NCBI GenBank assembly: GCA_031266345.1
Contig: JAISBD010000004.1
Location: 1 to 64,000, forward strand
Direction: 5' to 3'
Source: Puniceicoccales bacterium
GTDB taxonomy: Bacteria > Verrucomicrobiota > Verrucomicrobiia > Opitutales > JAIRKQ01
DNA length: 64,000 nucleotides
In this document: positions 54,401-63,149 of the stretch, in pieces
Layout: each line of letters begins with the position of its first letter
Numbering within the stretch: the first letter of the stretch is position 1
Notes under the pieces: generated by a model
The model's input: only the letters and a program-made list of their open reading frames with translations
Database searches by the model: none
What the model was told of the DNA's origin: nothing
Program-made: the position numbers and the translations under genes

Positions 54401-54951
54401 AACGTGTTGATTTCGTGGGAGGTGCGAAAGCCATCGAAAAAATGTACGAATGGAACCCTGGATTTAAGGGTGGCGGCGTGGGAAATGCAAGCGAGGTCGT
54501 GGGCTTCCTGCACAGAATTTGACGCCAACATCGCAAAGCCGGTCTGTCTGCAAGCCATGACGTCCGAGTGGTCCCCAAAAATCGACAGCGCGTGCGTGGC
54601 CAGGCTTCTGGCGGTCACGTGCATGACAAAGGGGAACAATTCTCCCGCAATTTTGTACATGTTTGGAATCATCAGCAGGAGTCCCTGCGACGCGGTAAAA
54701 GTTGTGGCCAATGTTCCGCCCATCAGTGCGCCGTGTATCGCACCGGCGGCACCACCTTCGGACTGCATTTCCTCGATTGTGGGCACTATCCCAAATAAAT
54801 TTACGCGCTTCTTTGAAGCCCACTCATCGCAGTGCTCGGCCATGGGTGAAGATGGCGTAATTGGGTAAATTGCAATAACTTCGCTCAAGCGATATGCCAC
54901 ATCAGCGGCGGCCTCGTTGGCATCCAATATTTCAAAATTTTTTTCTATCAT
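51424..54951 (-). CDS. nifJ: Pyruvate:ferredoxin (flavodoxin) oxidoreductase, 1175 aa
   Basis: Converts pyruvate and CoA to acetyl-CoA and CO2 with reduced ferredoxin; oxygen-sensitive and typical of anaerobes. One chain with all domains: N-terminal pyrimidine-binding domain (IAIYPITPSSPMAEHCDEWA), gamma and CoA-binding regions, two [4Fe-4S] clusters (CIQCNKCVSICPHA and CTGCGLCTEICPAKN), and the TPP domain with CAGCGETPYVKL, GCSSIYGGNLPTTPY, GGDGWAYDIGYGGLDHV and NTGGQQSKSTP. Standard length. The ATG at 54951 is chosen; the frame to 54996 runs into the promoter. Confidence 0.96.
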   Translation of the reverse strand: MIEKNFEILDANEAAADVAYRLSEVIAIYPITPSSPMAEHCDEWASKKRVNLFGIVPTIEEMQSEGGAAGAIHGALMGGTLATTFTASQGLLLMIPNMYKIAGELFPFVMHVTARSLATHALSIFGDHSDVMACRQTGFAMLASNSVQEAHDLACISHAATLKSRVPFVHFFDGFRTSHEINTLAKISDDALRAMVDMRAIAEYRSRGLSPDNPCVRGTAQNPDVFFQCRERANIFYESVAAITEDCMAQFELLTGRGYKLFDYIGAADADRVAVAIGSSCETLEGIVEHLNSRGEKVGLLKVRLYRPFSAQHFLKMLPQSVRAIAVLDRTKEPGALGEPLFLDVISALEQGSRAGIKVIGGRYGLGSKEFSPPMAKAVFDELAKSTPMKHFTIGIRDDVTNLSLEYERDFELKGEGLFEAVFFGLGSDGTVGANKNTVKIIGTDTDNHAQAYFVYDSKKSGAMTVSHLRFGKNPIRAPYLIEHADFVACHQFAFLARFDILKYAKKGAVFLLNSVFEADAVWEHLPLEVQRAIVEKNIKFYNIDAYDVARKCGMGGRINTIMQTCFFAISGILPQDEAIASIKNAVQKTYGKKGQQIVDQNFAAIDSALAHLAEVAARRDLTGSPKLPLLSQGAPKFVQDVIAKMLANDSDELPVSAFPVDGTWPSATSHYEKRNIAQDIPVWSPDVCIQCNKCVSICPHAAIRSKYYDQGKLGEIGENFRATDFRSRDISGAKFTVQVSPEDCTGCGLCTEICPAKNREDPSCKALNLKPIGEAGEREKENYEIFQTIPYPDVCELGMDLKSTQFRQPLFEFSGSCAGCGETPYVKLLTQLFGDRAIIANATGCSSIYGGNLPTTPYCKNPDGRGPAWANSLFEDNAEFGLGLRLSIDKRREIAADLLRKQAHALGDDLVGEILASKCDSDGEIKLQRKRVADLRDRLAKIESGEAAILSGLADFLVSKSLWIIGGDGWAYDIGYGGLDHVLASGHNVNVLVLDTEVYSNTGGQQSKSTPIGAVAKFAAQGKAQPKKDLAMLAISYGNIYVAKVAFGAKDSQVVQAFREAESYDGPSLILAYSPCVAHGYNLKNGLEQQKKAVASGYWPLYRFDPRKKAAGVAPFSLDSSDPSIDLVDYMSGETRFKMLMDRDPERARELAKAEKEYVEERLAMYKNLAKASD

Positions 54952-54967
54952 CTTTTCTTTGTGAAGG

Positions 54968-54996
54968 ATTAAAAAGATTAATAAAATCGCAGTCAA
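54968..54996 (-). promoter_or_regulatory. Strong candidate promoter of nifJ
   Basis: TTGACT (54996-54991), 17-nt spacer, TTTAAT (54973-54968); each hexamer matches five of six consensus bases, the best promoter seen in the window. The leader would be about 10 nt. Confidence 0.6.
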
Positions 54997-55013
54997 CAGA
55001 TAAAACTGCGATT
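54985..55013 (-). promoter_or_regulatory. 9-bp perfect inverted repeat over the nifJ -35 box
   Basis: AATCGCAGT-N11-ACTGCGATT (arms 55013-55005 and 54993-54985 on the minus strand). It starts 22 nt after the stop of the DUF4340 gene and is followed by a T-rich stretch, so it could terminate the ABC operon. One arm also covers half of the nifJ -35, which suits an operator. The two roles are not exclusive. Confidence 0.6.
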
Positions 55014-55035
55014 CGCTTTTTCCGCGAAATTTATT

Positions 55036-56295
55036 TCAGGGGGCGCCGTCGAGTAGGGAATACAAAATATTGATAAATTCTTTATTTACGGCAAAGGCCA
55101 GGGACGATTCCACGCTAAGGAAGACGAATTCTTCCAAATTTTGGAAGATATCGAAGTTAAGCTCGCCGATGTTGGATTGCAGGCTAAGTTTGCCGACATA
55201 GGGCGGATGCGAGTTTACTTCGAAGGGGAGTGGGCGACTAAAGCTGGCAATTTTATCCTCAATCAGGCGAATTTTCTCACCGGCGACAGCGGTGAAAACT
55301 GTGCCATCGTCGGACTTGTAAGACTTCTGCCAGATTGTGCTATTTTCCAGCTTTTGCAAGGAAATTTGGCGATTATCGGGGAAGCTAAAGAGATTGATTG
55401 AATTGCACTCCATGGCGGAAAAAAAGTGAAAATTTATAAATTTTTCATGGAGTGCACCTATGGCATTCGCCGCCTCGCCATCAAATTTATAAATCACAGC
55501 GGTTTTTCGGGCGCAAAACTTCGAATTCTCTTCGAAAAATTCCACCAGTTCGCTCCCCTTGCTGCTGACAAATTCCAGCGCAAACAGGGGTGTGCAAAGG
55601 TCCGTCGCTTTGGCAAAACTTCCGCAGCACAGGGAAGAGATGTCGCCAAGGATAGCATCGACCAGCTCACCGCTCACCGGCCTGTCGAGGGGAGCAATCA
55701 TTTTAAAATTATTTCCCACCCGCATAAAATCGATGGTAAAAAGTTTTGTAAAAAATTTGAAGCGGGATATCTTCTCGACGCCATTGAGTAAATTTTTGCA
55801 GAGAAGTTCGGGATAAATTTTCCCCAAGCGCTTGCTAATATCCTTGTTTTCAAGGAAAAATACGACATTTTCGCCCCCAAGAAAAACGTTAGCCCCCGCC
55901 ATTTTTATCATTGAAAAATTCCCACAGCTGTCGGTCAAAATTAGGTCCCAAGAGGCATTTATGTCGCCAAAATTGCGATACTCTTTGGAGGAAAATTTTA
56001 ATGCCTTGAGCAGGGATAGCAATTCCGCGACGGCATGCTGATTGGCCGGTATTTTTACGCCATTAAAGTCGCATATCCATTTGTCACTTAGCGAATTGTG
56101 CAGAAAAATGCTTTCTCCGGTTTTGGGATGGGAAACGGCAATGCTTTTCAAATTTTGCACGCCTATTTCCACAAATTCGCCGCCATTGGAGCATGGCTTC
56201 GGAAATAGTTCCGCCCTGAAAATTAGCAGCAAAGAGGCGAAGAGAACACTGGCCGCCAGCGAAAAAAATAGCTTCCCTTTGACGGATAGATGCAC
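55036..56295 (-). CDS. DUF4340-type protein of the Gld-like ABC cassette, 419 aa
   Basis: A bitopic protein with one N-terminal membrane helix (KLFFSLAASVLFASLLLIF) and a long extracytoplasmic part with repeated beta-rich modules (SIAVSHPKTGESIFLHN, KWICDFNGVKIPANQHAVAELLSLLKALKF), as in DUF4340 proteins that accompany GldG-like ABC systems. Start is GTG at 56295 with GGAGG 10 nt upstream; 3 nt after the GldG-like stop. Last gene of the cassette. Confidence 0.7.
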   Translation of the reverse strand: MHLSVKGKLFFSLAASVLFASLLLIFRAELFPKPCSNGGEFVEIGVQNLKSIAVSHPKTGESIFLHNSLSDKWICDFNGVKIPANQHAVAELLSLLKALKFSSKEYRNFGDINASWDLILTDSCGNFSMIKMAGANVFLGGENVVFFLENKDISKRLGKIYPELLCKNLLNGVEKISRFKFFTKLFTIDFMRVGNNFKMIAPLDRPVSGELVDAILGDISSLCCGSFAKATDLCTPLFALEFVSSKGSELVEFFEENSKFCARKTAVIYKFDGEAANAIGALHEKFINFHFFSAMECNSINLFSFPDNRQISLQKLENSTIWQKSYKSDDGTVFTAVAGEKIRLIEDKIASFSRPLPFEVNSHPPYVGKLSLQSNIGELNFDIFQNLEEFVFLSVESSLAFAVNKEFINILYSLLDGAP

Positions 56296-56298
56296 GGC

Positions 56299-57696
56299 TC
56301 ACTTCCTCCGAAAAAAATAAACAATTACCCCTAGAACAATGAATCCGCAGCAAATAACGGCACTCAGAGCCGCGATTAAATAGTATTGCTTCTCCGCTAG
56401 GGTTAGGCGGTACTTTGCTATCGGGTAGCAACCCATGTCCATATTTTTGTCCACGGTGCACATGTAGTCCACGGCACCGCAGAATAGCATCCTATTGCCC
56501 AAAACATTTATGCGCGAATTGACCGCGAAATCGGAGCACCCAAAAACAAGCAGCTTGCCCGCCAAAATGTCCACCGCGATTGGTGCCCGCTTTTCAGACA
56601 GGGCAGCGATAATAAACTTATCGCAATTTTCGACGCCCTCCGCAATGCCGTCCACCTGGAGTAGGTTTGTGACCGCAAATTGGTCGCCATCGGCTGTCCA
56701 ATCAGCCTCCCGCACTTCGTAGGCCTCACCGAAAATGGCGGACATCTTAAAATTGATCAGCTCCCGCGTAATCCCATGGGGTGCGTACTGATTTACGACC
56801 AAATCATGCCAGATTTTTCCATGGTCGGCCAGCGGGGAGATTTTAGCACGGATATTCGCCCATAGGCCGTGCTCTGCCAAAAATTCAGCCAGCGCCCCGT
56901 CGCTCACCCCGCTTAGGCCAATCATTATTTTCCCGCCCCGCTCATCCAAAAAATTACCCAGAGCCGCCACTTCCGTGGGCAGCAGTGCCACTTTTGGCCC
57001 CCAAAGTAGTACCAGATCCGCCTCCTCCGGAATGGAATATTCCGAGCGAAAATCAAAAATTTTTACCTCATAATTCTTGCTGCGCAGGATGCTTGCCAGG
57101 GTCGACAGCCCGTGGCTAGCGGAAACATCACCCACATCGTACTCGCCGTGGCCGGATAAAAAATAAGCTGTCTTTTTCCTGCCCAGGGCAAGCTCTCCGA
57201 TGGCGCCGCTCAAAACACGCTCGCCGCAAAAACCAACAATTTCTCCGTTGCGCACGGCGTACAATTCTTCAATGGCGATAACTTTTCTTCTCTGCGCACA
57301 CTTTAAAAGAATCGATTTTGCGGGTAAAAAGACGGTGGGTTCAATGAGGTTCCTAGCGCCGATGTCGGCCGGTTCGACAAATTCTATGGTCACAGCGCTC
57401 CCATGGGCGCAGTCGGCATATCCGTCCAGCAACCTGCCAATGTCCCTTCTCACCAAATTGTCAGCATCCGCCCCTTCGCTTTCCATTAGCACGTATATTT
57501 CGAGGGGAGATTTCAGGGTTGCCATTAACTCTAACGTGTTGGCAGATAACTTACTATCCCCATTGCTGCCCGCGTATGTTCGATAAAAATAGTGGCCGGA
57601 GAGGAAAATGATAAGCAGTGCGAGCAGGGAGGAGGACAGCGTGAAAAATAGGCGGCATAGGCGCCTGATTTTGTTGGAATGTTCGAAATTTAACAT
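56299..57696 (-). CDS. GldG-like ABC transporter auxiliary protein, 465 aa
   Basis: Membrane helices at both ends (LFFTLSSSLLALLIIFLSG and YYLIAALSAVICCGFIVLGV) enclose an extracytoplasmic domain of the ABC_transp_aux/GldG type, with SKLSANTLELMATLKSPLEI, RDIGRLLDGY, AYFLSGHGEYDVGD, ILRSKNYEVKIFDF and ADLVLLWGPKVALLPTEV. GldG proteins function with GldA and GldF in gliding motility or related secretion in Bacteroidetes, but homologues occur in non-gliding bacteria. 6 nt after the permease. Confidence 0.8.
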   Translation of the reverse strand: MLNFEHSNKIRRLCRLFFTLSSSLLALLIIFLSGHYFYRTYAGSNGDSKLSANTLELMATLKSPLEIYVLMESEGADADNLVRRDIGRLLDGYADCAHGSAVTIEFVEPADIGARNLIEPTVFLPAKSILLKCAQRRKVIAIEELYAVRNGEIVGFCGERVLSGAIGELALGRKKTAYFLSGHGEYDVGDVSASHGLSTLASILRSKNYEVKIFDFRSEYSIPEEADLVLLWGPKVALLPTEVAALGNFLDERGGKIMIGLSGVSDGALAEFLAEHGLWANIRAKISPLADHGKIWHDLVVNQYAPHGITRELINFKMSAIFGEAYEVREADWTADGDQFAVTNLLQVDGIAEGVENCDKFIIAALSEKRAPIAVDILAGKLLVFGCSDFAVNSRINVLGNRMLFCGAVDYMCTVDKNMDMGCYPIAKYRLTLAEKQYYLIAALSAVICCGFIVLGVIVYFFRRK

Positions 57697-57702
57697 GGGA
57701 AC

Positions 57703-58464
57703 TCAGTTGAATTTTTTCTCCAATGAAACCTTGGTAAATGCCAGGAATAGTACGCTTAGAGTGGTGTACAAAATAATAATTCGCGTATCAAATACCCCCC
57801 AACAAGCATTGTCCATTTGGTGAAATATGTTTAGCGGACGGATGAATGCGCGGTCCAGAAAGGTATCGGAGGAGAGCGTATGCGAGGAAAATATCGGCCC
57901 ACTTAGGAACGTGGCAAAAATTGCAACGAAAGACAGTATCCCCGATAGTATCTGATTCTCCGTCAGGGAGCTGAAAAATATTCCCATTGCCGTGAAAAAT
58001 AATCCCGCGAGGAGGATGTAGGAGTAGCCGCCAATTAGGTTGCAAATCGCCAAAAATGAGCCGTCCCGCAGAATGGTGGGAATGGGCAAAACTGGTAAAA
58101 ATACGAGCAGCAACGAACTTGCCCATAGGGCCGCGTAGAACAGGTATGTCGCCAAAAATTTTGCCCCAACTATGGAGAAATCTCCCGCCGCCGTGGTTTT
58201 TATGGACTGCATCAGCCCCATTTTATAGTCTTCGGAGAAGGTGCGCATGGTTAATAGTGGGATGGCAAGCAGTGGCGATACCCAGCTCTGCCGGAGAAAT
58301 GCGTGCATAAACGTGAAACTTTGGTCACTCAAAACAAACTCGCGCAAGGTGAACAGGTAGGCGAATGCCAGCGTCGCTAGGAAAATCGCGGCGATAAAAT
58401 AGGTGGATGGCGAAACTAATAATTTGTGAACTTCGTACTTAAGTAGTGTGCAAAATTTTCGCAT
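57703..58464 (-). CDS. ABC-2 type permease (GldF-like), 253 aa
   Basis: About six hydrophobic spans: FIAAIFLATLAFAYLFTL, PLLAIPLLTMRTFSED (the ABC-2 TFSEDYKMGLMQS signature, like ExxxGT), FLATYLFYAALWASSLLLVF, AGLFFTAMGIFFS and others. The ATG at 58464 has GAGGGA upstream. It pairs with the ATPase 14 nt upstream. Substrate unknown. Confidence 0.85.
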   Translation of the reverse strand: MRKFCTLLKYEVHKLLVSPSTYFIAAIFLATLAFAYLFTLREFVLSDQSFTFMHAFLRQSWVSPLLAIPLLTMRTFSEDYKMGLMQSIKTTAAGDFSIVGAKFLATYLFYAALWASSLLLVFLPVLPIPTILRDGSFLAICNLIGGYSYILLAGLFFTAMGIFFSSLTENQILSGILSFVAIFATFLSGPIFSSHTLSSDTFLDRAFIRPLNIFHQMDNACWGVFDTRIIILYTTLSVLFLAFTKVSLEKKFN

Positions 58465-58478
58465 AAATTCCCTCAAAT

Positions 58479-59429
58479 TTAGTCGCTATAGCGCCTGGTG
58501 GCTGATAAAAATACCTCTTCCAGGGAAGATGGTTCGCGCCCTACGCCCAGCAAATATTCGCCAAAATTGTCCGCGGCCGATTTTATTATTTTATCCATGC
58601 AGCGGCCATCACCCTTGAATTCAATGCGCAAATTGCCGTGATTTTGGCTAGAAATTGCATCCAGCCGCGTCAACTGATTCTCCAGCAAAAACTTGGAAAT
58701 ATCCGCATCGGATAGGCAATTTGGAACGAGGTCGACGTGCATGGTATCAGAGTTTATTTTTGATTTATAAATATCTGCCAATGAACCAGTTACGATGATT
58801 TCGCCGCAATTTATTATGACAAAGTAATCGCAAATTGTTTCCAATTCCGCCAAGATGTGGCTTGAAATCAGAAGGGTGCGTGTCCCGCGCAGCTCCAGCA
58901 ATGTTTGCCTGATGGAAATAATCTGCTTGGGGTCAAGGCCGATCGTCGGTTCGTCCAAAATCACCAATGCGCTGTCTCCAAGCAGAGCATCGGCGATGCC
59001 AATCCGCTGCCCATATCCCTTTGACAAATTTTTTATCATTTTGTAGCGAGTGCCGTGGTAAATGTCGCACTTGCGCATGACTTTCTCCACACTTAGGCGC
59101 ACATCCCTGATTCCCTTCAGTGCCGCCCGAAAGCGCAAATATTCGCCAACACGCATGTGGTCGGGCAGTGGATTATCTTCCGCCATGAAAGAAATTTTCT
59201 CCCTAGCCAGCATCGGATTTTCCGCCAGATTAGCGCCGCATATCGAAACCTCCCCACCGCTAGCCGGTATCAAGCCGGATAAAATTTTCAAGAGGGAAGT
59301 TTTTCCGGCGCCATTTGGCCCAATCAGGCCAATGATCTTGCCATGGGGCAGTGAAAAGGAAACGTCACTCAGGGCAACAAATTTACCGTATCTTTTCGAA
59401 AGTTTCTCAACTTTGACAATGTCAGTCAC
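58479..59429 (-). CDS. ABC transporter ATPase (GldA-like), 316 aa
   Basis: Walker A GPNGAGKTSLLK, Q-loop FMAEDNPLPDHMRV, signature NLSKGYGQRIGIADALL, Walker B LVILDEPTIGLDP, and H-loop SSHILAELE. A C-terminal extension of about 90 residues after the ATPase is like GldA and other ABC-2 exporters. The start is GTG at 59429 (VTDIVKVEKLSKRYG); TTG 59450, overlapping the dnaE stop by 4 nt, is possible. It follows dnaE directly. Confidence 0.87.
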   Translation of the reverse strand: MTDIVKVEKLSKRYGKFVALSDVSFSLPHGKIIGLIGPNGAGKTSLLKILSGLIPASGGEVSICGANLAENPMLAREKISFMAEDNPLPDHMRVGEYLRFRAALKGIRDVRLSVEKVMRKCDIYHGTRYKMIKNLSKGYGQRIGIADALLGDSALVILDEPTIGLDPKQIISIRQTLLELRGTRTLLISSHILAELETICDYFVIINCGEIIVTGSLADIYKSKINSDTMHVDLVPNCLSDADISKFLLENQLTRLDAISSQNHGNLRIEFKGDGRCMDKIIKSAADNFGEYLLGVGREPSSLEEVFLSATRRYSD

Positions 59430-59446
59430 GGCTCGAATTATTGAAA

Positions 59447-62400
59447 TCAAAATGGGGTTTTGAAATACTTTTTTTCTCCGTTTTGGGATAATTTTTGCGC
59501 CTTGAAAGATACGCCCTTTACCGCCGGCGATGATTTCAATTTTCCTATGGCTTCCAAATCGAATTTACTTTTCAATACCGCCGACATTTTGGCGAGTTCG
59601 CAGCGGCCATCGCTGAACTCAAAGCGCAGCACATTTTCACTATTTCCCTCGTTGCTTTGTATGAAGACATTGATCGCCCCAATAAATTCGTCGAGCTGGT
59701 TCGATTCGGCGTCCAATATCCAGTCTATGCCGCTTATCAAGTGGGTTAGAGCCTGCCCAATGGACTCGATGCCATCGATACTGTAGCTGCTCTCATCGCC
59801 CTGAATTCGCGCTGTTCCGGTCAGGACGACAAGCTCATTTTCCTTGATTTTGGATCCGAATTTTTCGAAATTGTCGGGGAAACAATTCATTTGCACGACC
59901 GATTTACCGGTATCGCATTGAAAAAATGCCCACGGGCGGCTATCTTTTTTTGTGAATTTTTTAGCGATTCCCCCGATGATTCCACATACGCGGAAGCTTA
60001 CACGGTCTCCTAAGCTACTTAAATCACCGCTAGCCGGAGAGTTAATAACGGGCGTTATGTCCCCATATTCCGCCATTGGGTGCCCGGAAACGTAGAACCC
60101 GAGCGTCGCTTTTTCACTTTTCAATTTGTCGAACTTGGACATCCCCTTTCCGCTGCTGTCTATGGCCACGACGGCATTGCCGCCGCCAAACATGTCGAAG
60201 AGGGAGGTTTGCCCACTATTTTTTTCCCGCTGCACATTGGCGGCTTCCCGTAAAATATTTGCCAAGGAATTGATCAGGTGTTGCCTGTCATGGCCGAAGG
60301 AATCGAAAGCACCGCTCAAGGTTAATGCCTCGAAAACTCTCTTATTAACTACCCTGGTGTCAACGAGTTGGGAAAATTCAATGAAACTTTTAAACCCGCC
60401 ACACTTGCCGCGCTCGCCTATGATATTCGCCGCAGCGACGTCCCCAACACCCTTTATTGCCGACAAACCGAAGCGGATATGTTGCTCATTTTCCGAAACA
60501 TAGGGAGTAAAGTCGTTCAGCGATTGGTTAATATCGGGGCCCAGCACGGGGATGTTCATCCTGGTTGCTTCGGCTATGAGTAGCTCAATTTTTTCCGCAT
60601 TGCCCAGGTCGCAGGACATCAGTGCCGCCATGAATTCCACGGGAAAATGGGCTTTCAAGTAGGCCGTGCGGTAGCCGATGACGGCATAGGCGTCGGCGTG
60701 GGACTTGTTAAATCCATATCCGGCAAACTTTTCGAGCACGGAAAAAAGTTCCGCAGCTTTGGCCGGTGAAATATTATTGTGCTTCGCGGCACCCTGAATG
60801 AACGACTCCCGCTGGGCATTCATAACATCCACCTTCTTTTTTCCCATGGCGCGGCGTAGGATGTCGGCTTGGCCGAGCGAATAGCCGGCGATCACCCGCG
60901 CCGCTTGCATAACCTGTTCCTGGTAAACAATTATCCCGAAGGTGGACTTGCAGATGTCCCGCAGAAGTGGATGGGAATATTTGATCTTTGCCGGATCTTT
61001 CTTTCCGGCGACGTAGTCCGGTAGCCACTCCATCGGGCCGGGTCGGTACAGCGCACTCAGGGCACTGATCTCGTCCACGCTGGAAAATCCAAACTGCCGA
61101 CACCAGCGCTGAATGCCGGCGGATTCAAACTGAAACACACCTATGGTTTCGCCGCTGTTCATCAAATCGAAGGTTGCCCTGTCTTCCAGAGGTACGTCGG
61201 AGACGCTAAAATTTTTGAATCCATCGCGGCGCCGAATATTTCGTTCGGCTATGTCGATCACAGTCAAGGTCTTAAGCCCGAGAAAATCCATCTTGAGCAG
61301 ACCCAGCTCCTCCACGGCCTCCTTGGCATACTGCGTCGTTAGAGAGCCTTCCTGCAGTGTCACGGGCACGAGGTCATCGGTGGGGCGGTCGGAGATGATG
61401 ATGCCGCAGGCGTGGGTGCCAACGTTGCGCACCATGCCTTCCAAAACCTGGCACTCCCTCAAAATTTTGGCAATTTGCGGACTTTTTCGCTGCTCCTCCC
61501 GCAACTCGGTCGACTTAGCCAGCGCCTCATCGAGGGTAACGTGCAGATCATCGGGGATCATCTTGGCCAGGCGATTTGCCTCTTCATAGGGGATATCGTA
61601 GACCCTGCAGACGTCGCGCACGACCATCTTGGCCCCCAGCGTGCCGAAGGTGATTATGTTGGCAACGTGATCTTTTCCATACTTACTGCGGACGTAGTCG
61701 ATAACTTCGCCGCGGCGATTCATGCAAAAATCTATGTCAAAGTCGGGGGGCGACACGCGCTCAGGGTTCAAAAATCTTTCGAATAGCAAGCCAAATCGTA
61801 TGGGGTCTATGTCCGTTATTTTCAGCAAGTAGGCCAGCAAACATCCCGCTCCCGAGCCACGCCCAGGTCCCACCACTACCCCATTTTGCCTCGCCCAGTT
61901 AACAAAGTCCCAAACAATTAGAAAATAGTCGACAAAGCCGGTGCGCTCGATGGTGGATAGTTCGTAGTCGAAGCGTTTGCAGAGATTGGCCGGGTTATAA
62001 GCATCATTTGCATCGACTTGTACTTCCCCATTGACGGCGCCGTAATCCAGGTTATATCGCTCTTTTAACCCATTTATGCACAGCTTCTTAAGATAGTCGA
62101 CATGCCTATCAGCAGCGATTTCCGCACTGTACGGAAAAACGGGGTAGTGATTTTCGCCGTAGGGCATGGCAATGTCGCACATATCCGCAATAATCAGGGA
62201 ATTATCGAGCGCTTCCCGGTGGTCTTGAAACATCAACTCCATCTCCTCCCGCGATTTTACGTACATCTGGTGCCGGGACATTTTCATGCGGTTTTCATCG
62301 GCAACTTTAGCACCGGTCTGTATGCACAGCATAACGTCGTGGGCTTCCCAATCGGACTGTTTCACATAGTGAACGTCATTTGTTGCCACGGTGCGCAAAT

Positions 62401-62992
62401 TGTTCCTCTCGGCGATGGCGAACAATTTCGGCAAAATTTGCTGCTGATCGGGTATGCCGTGGTCCTGCACCTCAACGAATAAATTTTCACTCCCAAAGAT
62501 ATCGATTAGCTCCTCCAGTCCCCGCTGCGCCGCTGCTTCGTCGCCCATAAGCAGCATTTGCGAAACAAATCCTTGCATGCATCCCGTCAGACAAATTAGC
62601 CCATCTCCATACTTTTTTAGGAGCTCGAAGTTTATCCGCGGCCTGTAGTAAAATCCCTGCGTGTGAGCAATCGAAACTAACTTGCACAGATTCCTGTATC
62701 CGGAAATATTTTTGGCCAGCAGCGTGCTGTGGTAAAGGGGGAATTTTTTATGTTCGCTGATGTCCTCGTGGAATAGGGTGTAGCACTCGCAACCGATGAT
62801 GGGCTTGATTCCACATTTTTGTGCACTGTGAACAAAATCTGGTATGCCGAAAACATTGCCATGGTCAGTGATCGCGACGGCCGGCATCTCCAGCTCCTTT
62901 GCGCGTCCAAATAGGCGATCCATCCTGCAAGCGCCATCGAGGATACTGTAGTCGGAGTGCAGGTGTAGGTGTACAAAATTCTTAGCGCCCAT
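59447..62992 (-). CDS. dnaE: DNA polymerase III alpha subunit, 1181 aa
   Basis: Replicative polymerase. The N-terminal PHP domain starts FVHLHLHSDYSILDGACRMDRL, with AITDHGNVFGI; the polymerase domain has GPGRGSGAGCLLAYLL, the catalytic PDFDIDFCMNRRGEVIDYV and the LYRPGPMEWLPDYV block; the C-terminal part has helix-hairpin-helix and OB-fold regions. Standard length (about 1160). The ATG at 62992 gives the conserved start. It heads a run of minus-strand genes continuing into the ABC cassette. Confidence 0.96.
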   Translation of the reverse strand: MGAKNFVHLHLHSDYSILDGACRMDRLFGRAKELEMPAVAITDHGNVFGIPDFVHSAQKCGIKPIIGCECYTLFHEDISEHKKFPLYHSTLLAKNISGYRNLCKLVSIAHTQGFYYRPRINFELLKKYGDGLICLTGCMQGFVSQMLLMGDEAAAQRGLEELIDIFGSENLFVEVQDHGIPDQQQILPKLFAIAERNNLRTVATNDVHYVKQSDWEAHDVMLCIQTGAKVADENRMKMSRHQMYVKSREEMELMFQDHREALDNSLIIADMCDIAMPYGENHYPVFPYSAEIAADRHVDYLKKLCINGLKERYNLDYGAVNGEVQVDANDAYNPANLCKRFDYELSTIERTGFVDYFLIVWDFVNWARQNGVVVGPGRGSGAGCLLAYLLKITDIDPIRFGLLFERFLNPERVSPPDFDIDFCMNRRGEVIDYVRSKYGKDHVANIITFGTLGAKMVVRDVCRVYDIPYEEANRLAKMIPDDLHVTLDEALAKSTELREEQRKSPQIAKILRECQVLEGMVRNVGTHACGIIISDRPTDDLVPVTLQEGSLTTQYAKEAVEELGLLKMDFLGLKTLTVIDIAERNIRRRDGFKNFSVSDVPLEDRATFDLMNSGETIGVFQFESAGIQRWCRQFGFSSVDEISALSALYRPGPMEWLPDYVAGKKDPAKIKYSHPLLRDICKSTFGIIVYQEQVMQAARVIAGYSLGQADILRRAMGKKKVDVMNAQRESFIQGAAKHNNISPAKAAELFSVLEKFAGYGFNKSHADAYAVIGYRTAYLKAHFPVEFMAALMSCDLGNAEKIELLIAEATRMNIPVLGPDINQSLNDFTPYVSENEQHIRFGLSAIKGVGDVAAANIIGERGKCGGFKSFIEFSQLVDTRVVNKRVFEALTLSGAFDSFGHDRQHLINSLANILREAANVQREKNSGQTSLFDMFGGGNAVVAIDSSGKGMSKFDKLKSEKATLGFYVSGHPMAEYGDITPVINSPASGDLSSLGDRVSFRVCGIIGGIAKKFTKKDSRPWAFFQCDTGKSVVQMNCFPDNFEKFGSKIKENELVVLTGTARIQGDESSYSIDGIESIGQALTHLISGIDWILDAESNQLDEFIGAINVFIQSNEGNSENVLRFEFSDGRCELAKMSAVLKSKFDLEAIGKLKSSPAVKGVSFKAQKLSQNGEKKYFKTPF

Positions 62993-63149
62993 GGTTGGTG
63001 AAAGATGAGCAGCAAAAATAAAAATACGCAAGCTTTTTATGATGGCTCAGCTAAGCGGCTTTTTTCGTCAAATTTTTGCAAAAGTTTCTTCCCCATGTTT
63101 TTACATGCCTCCAAGTTTTTCCCACGACCCATGGGGCCAACCTCCCAGC

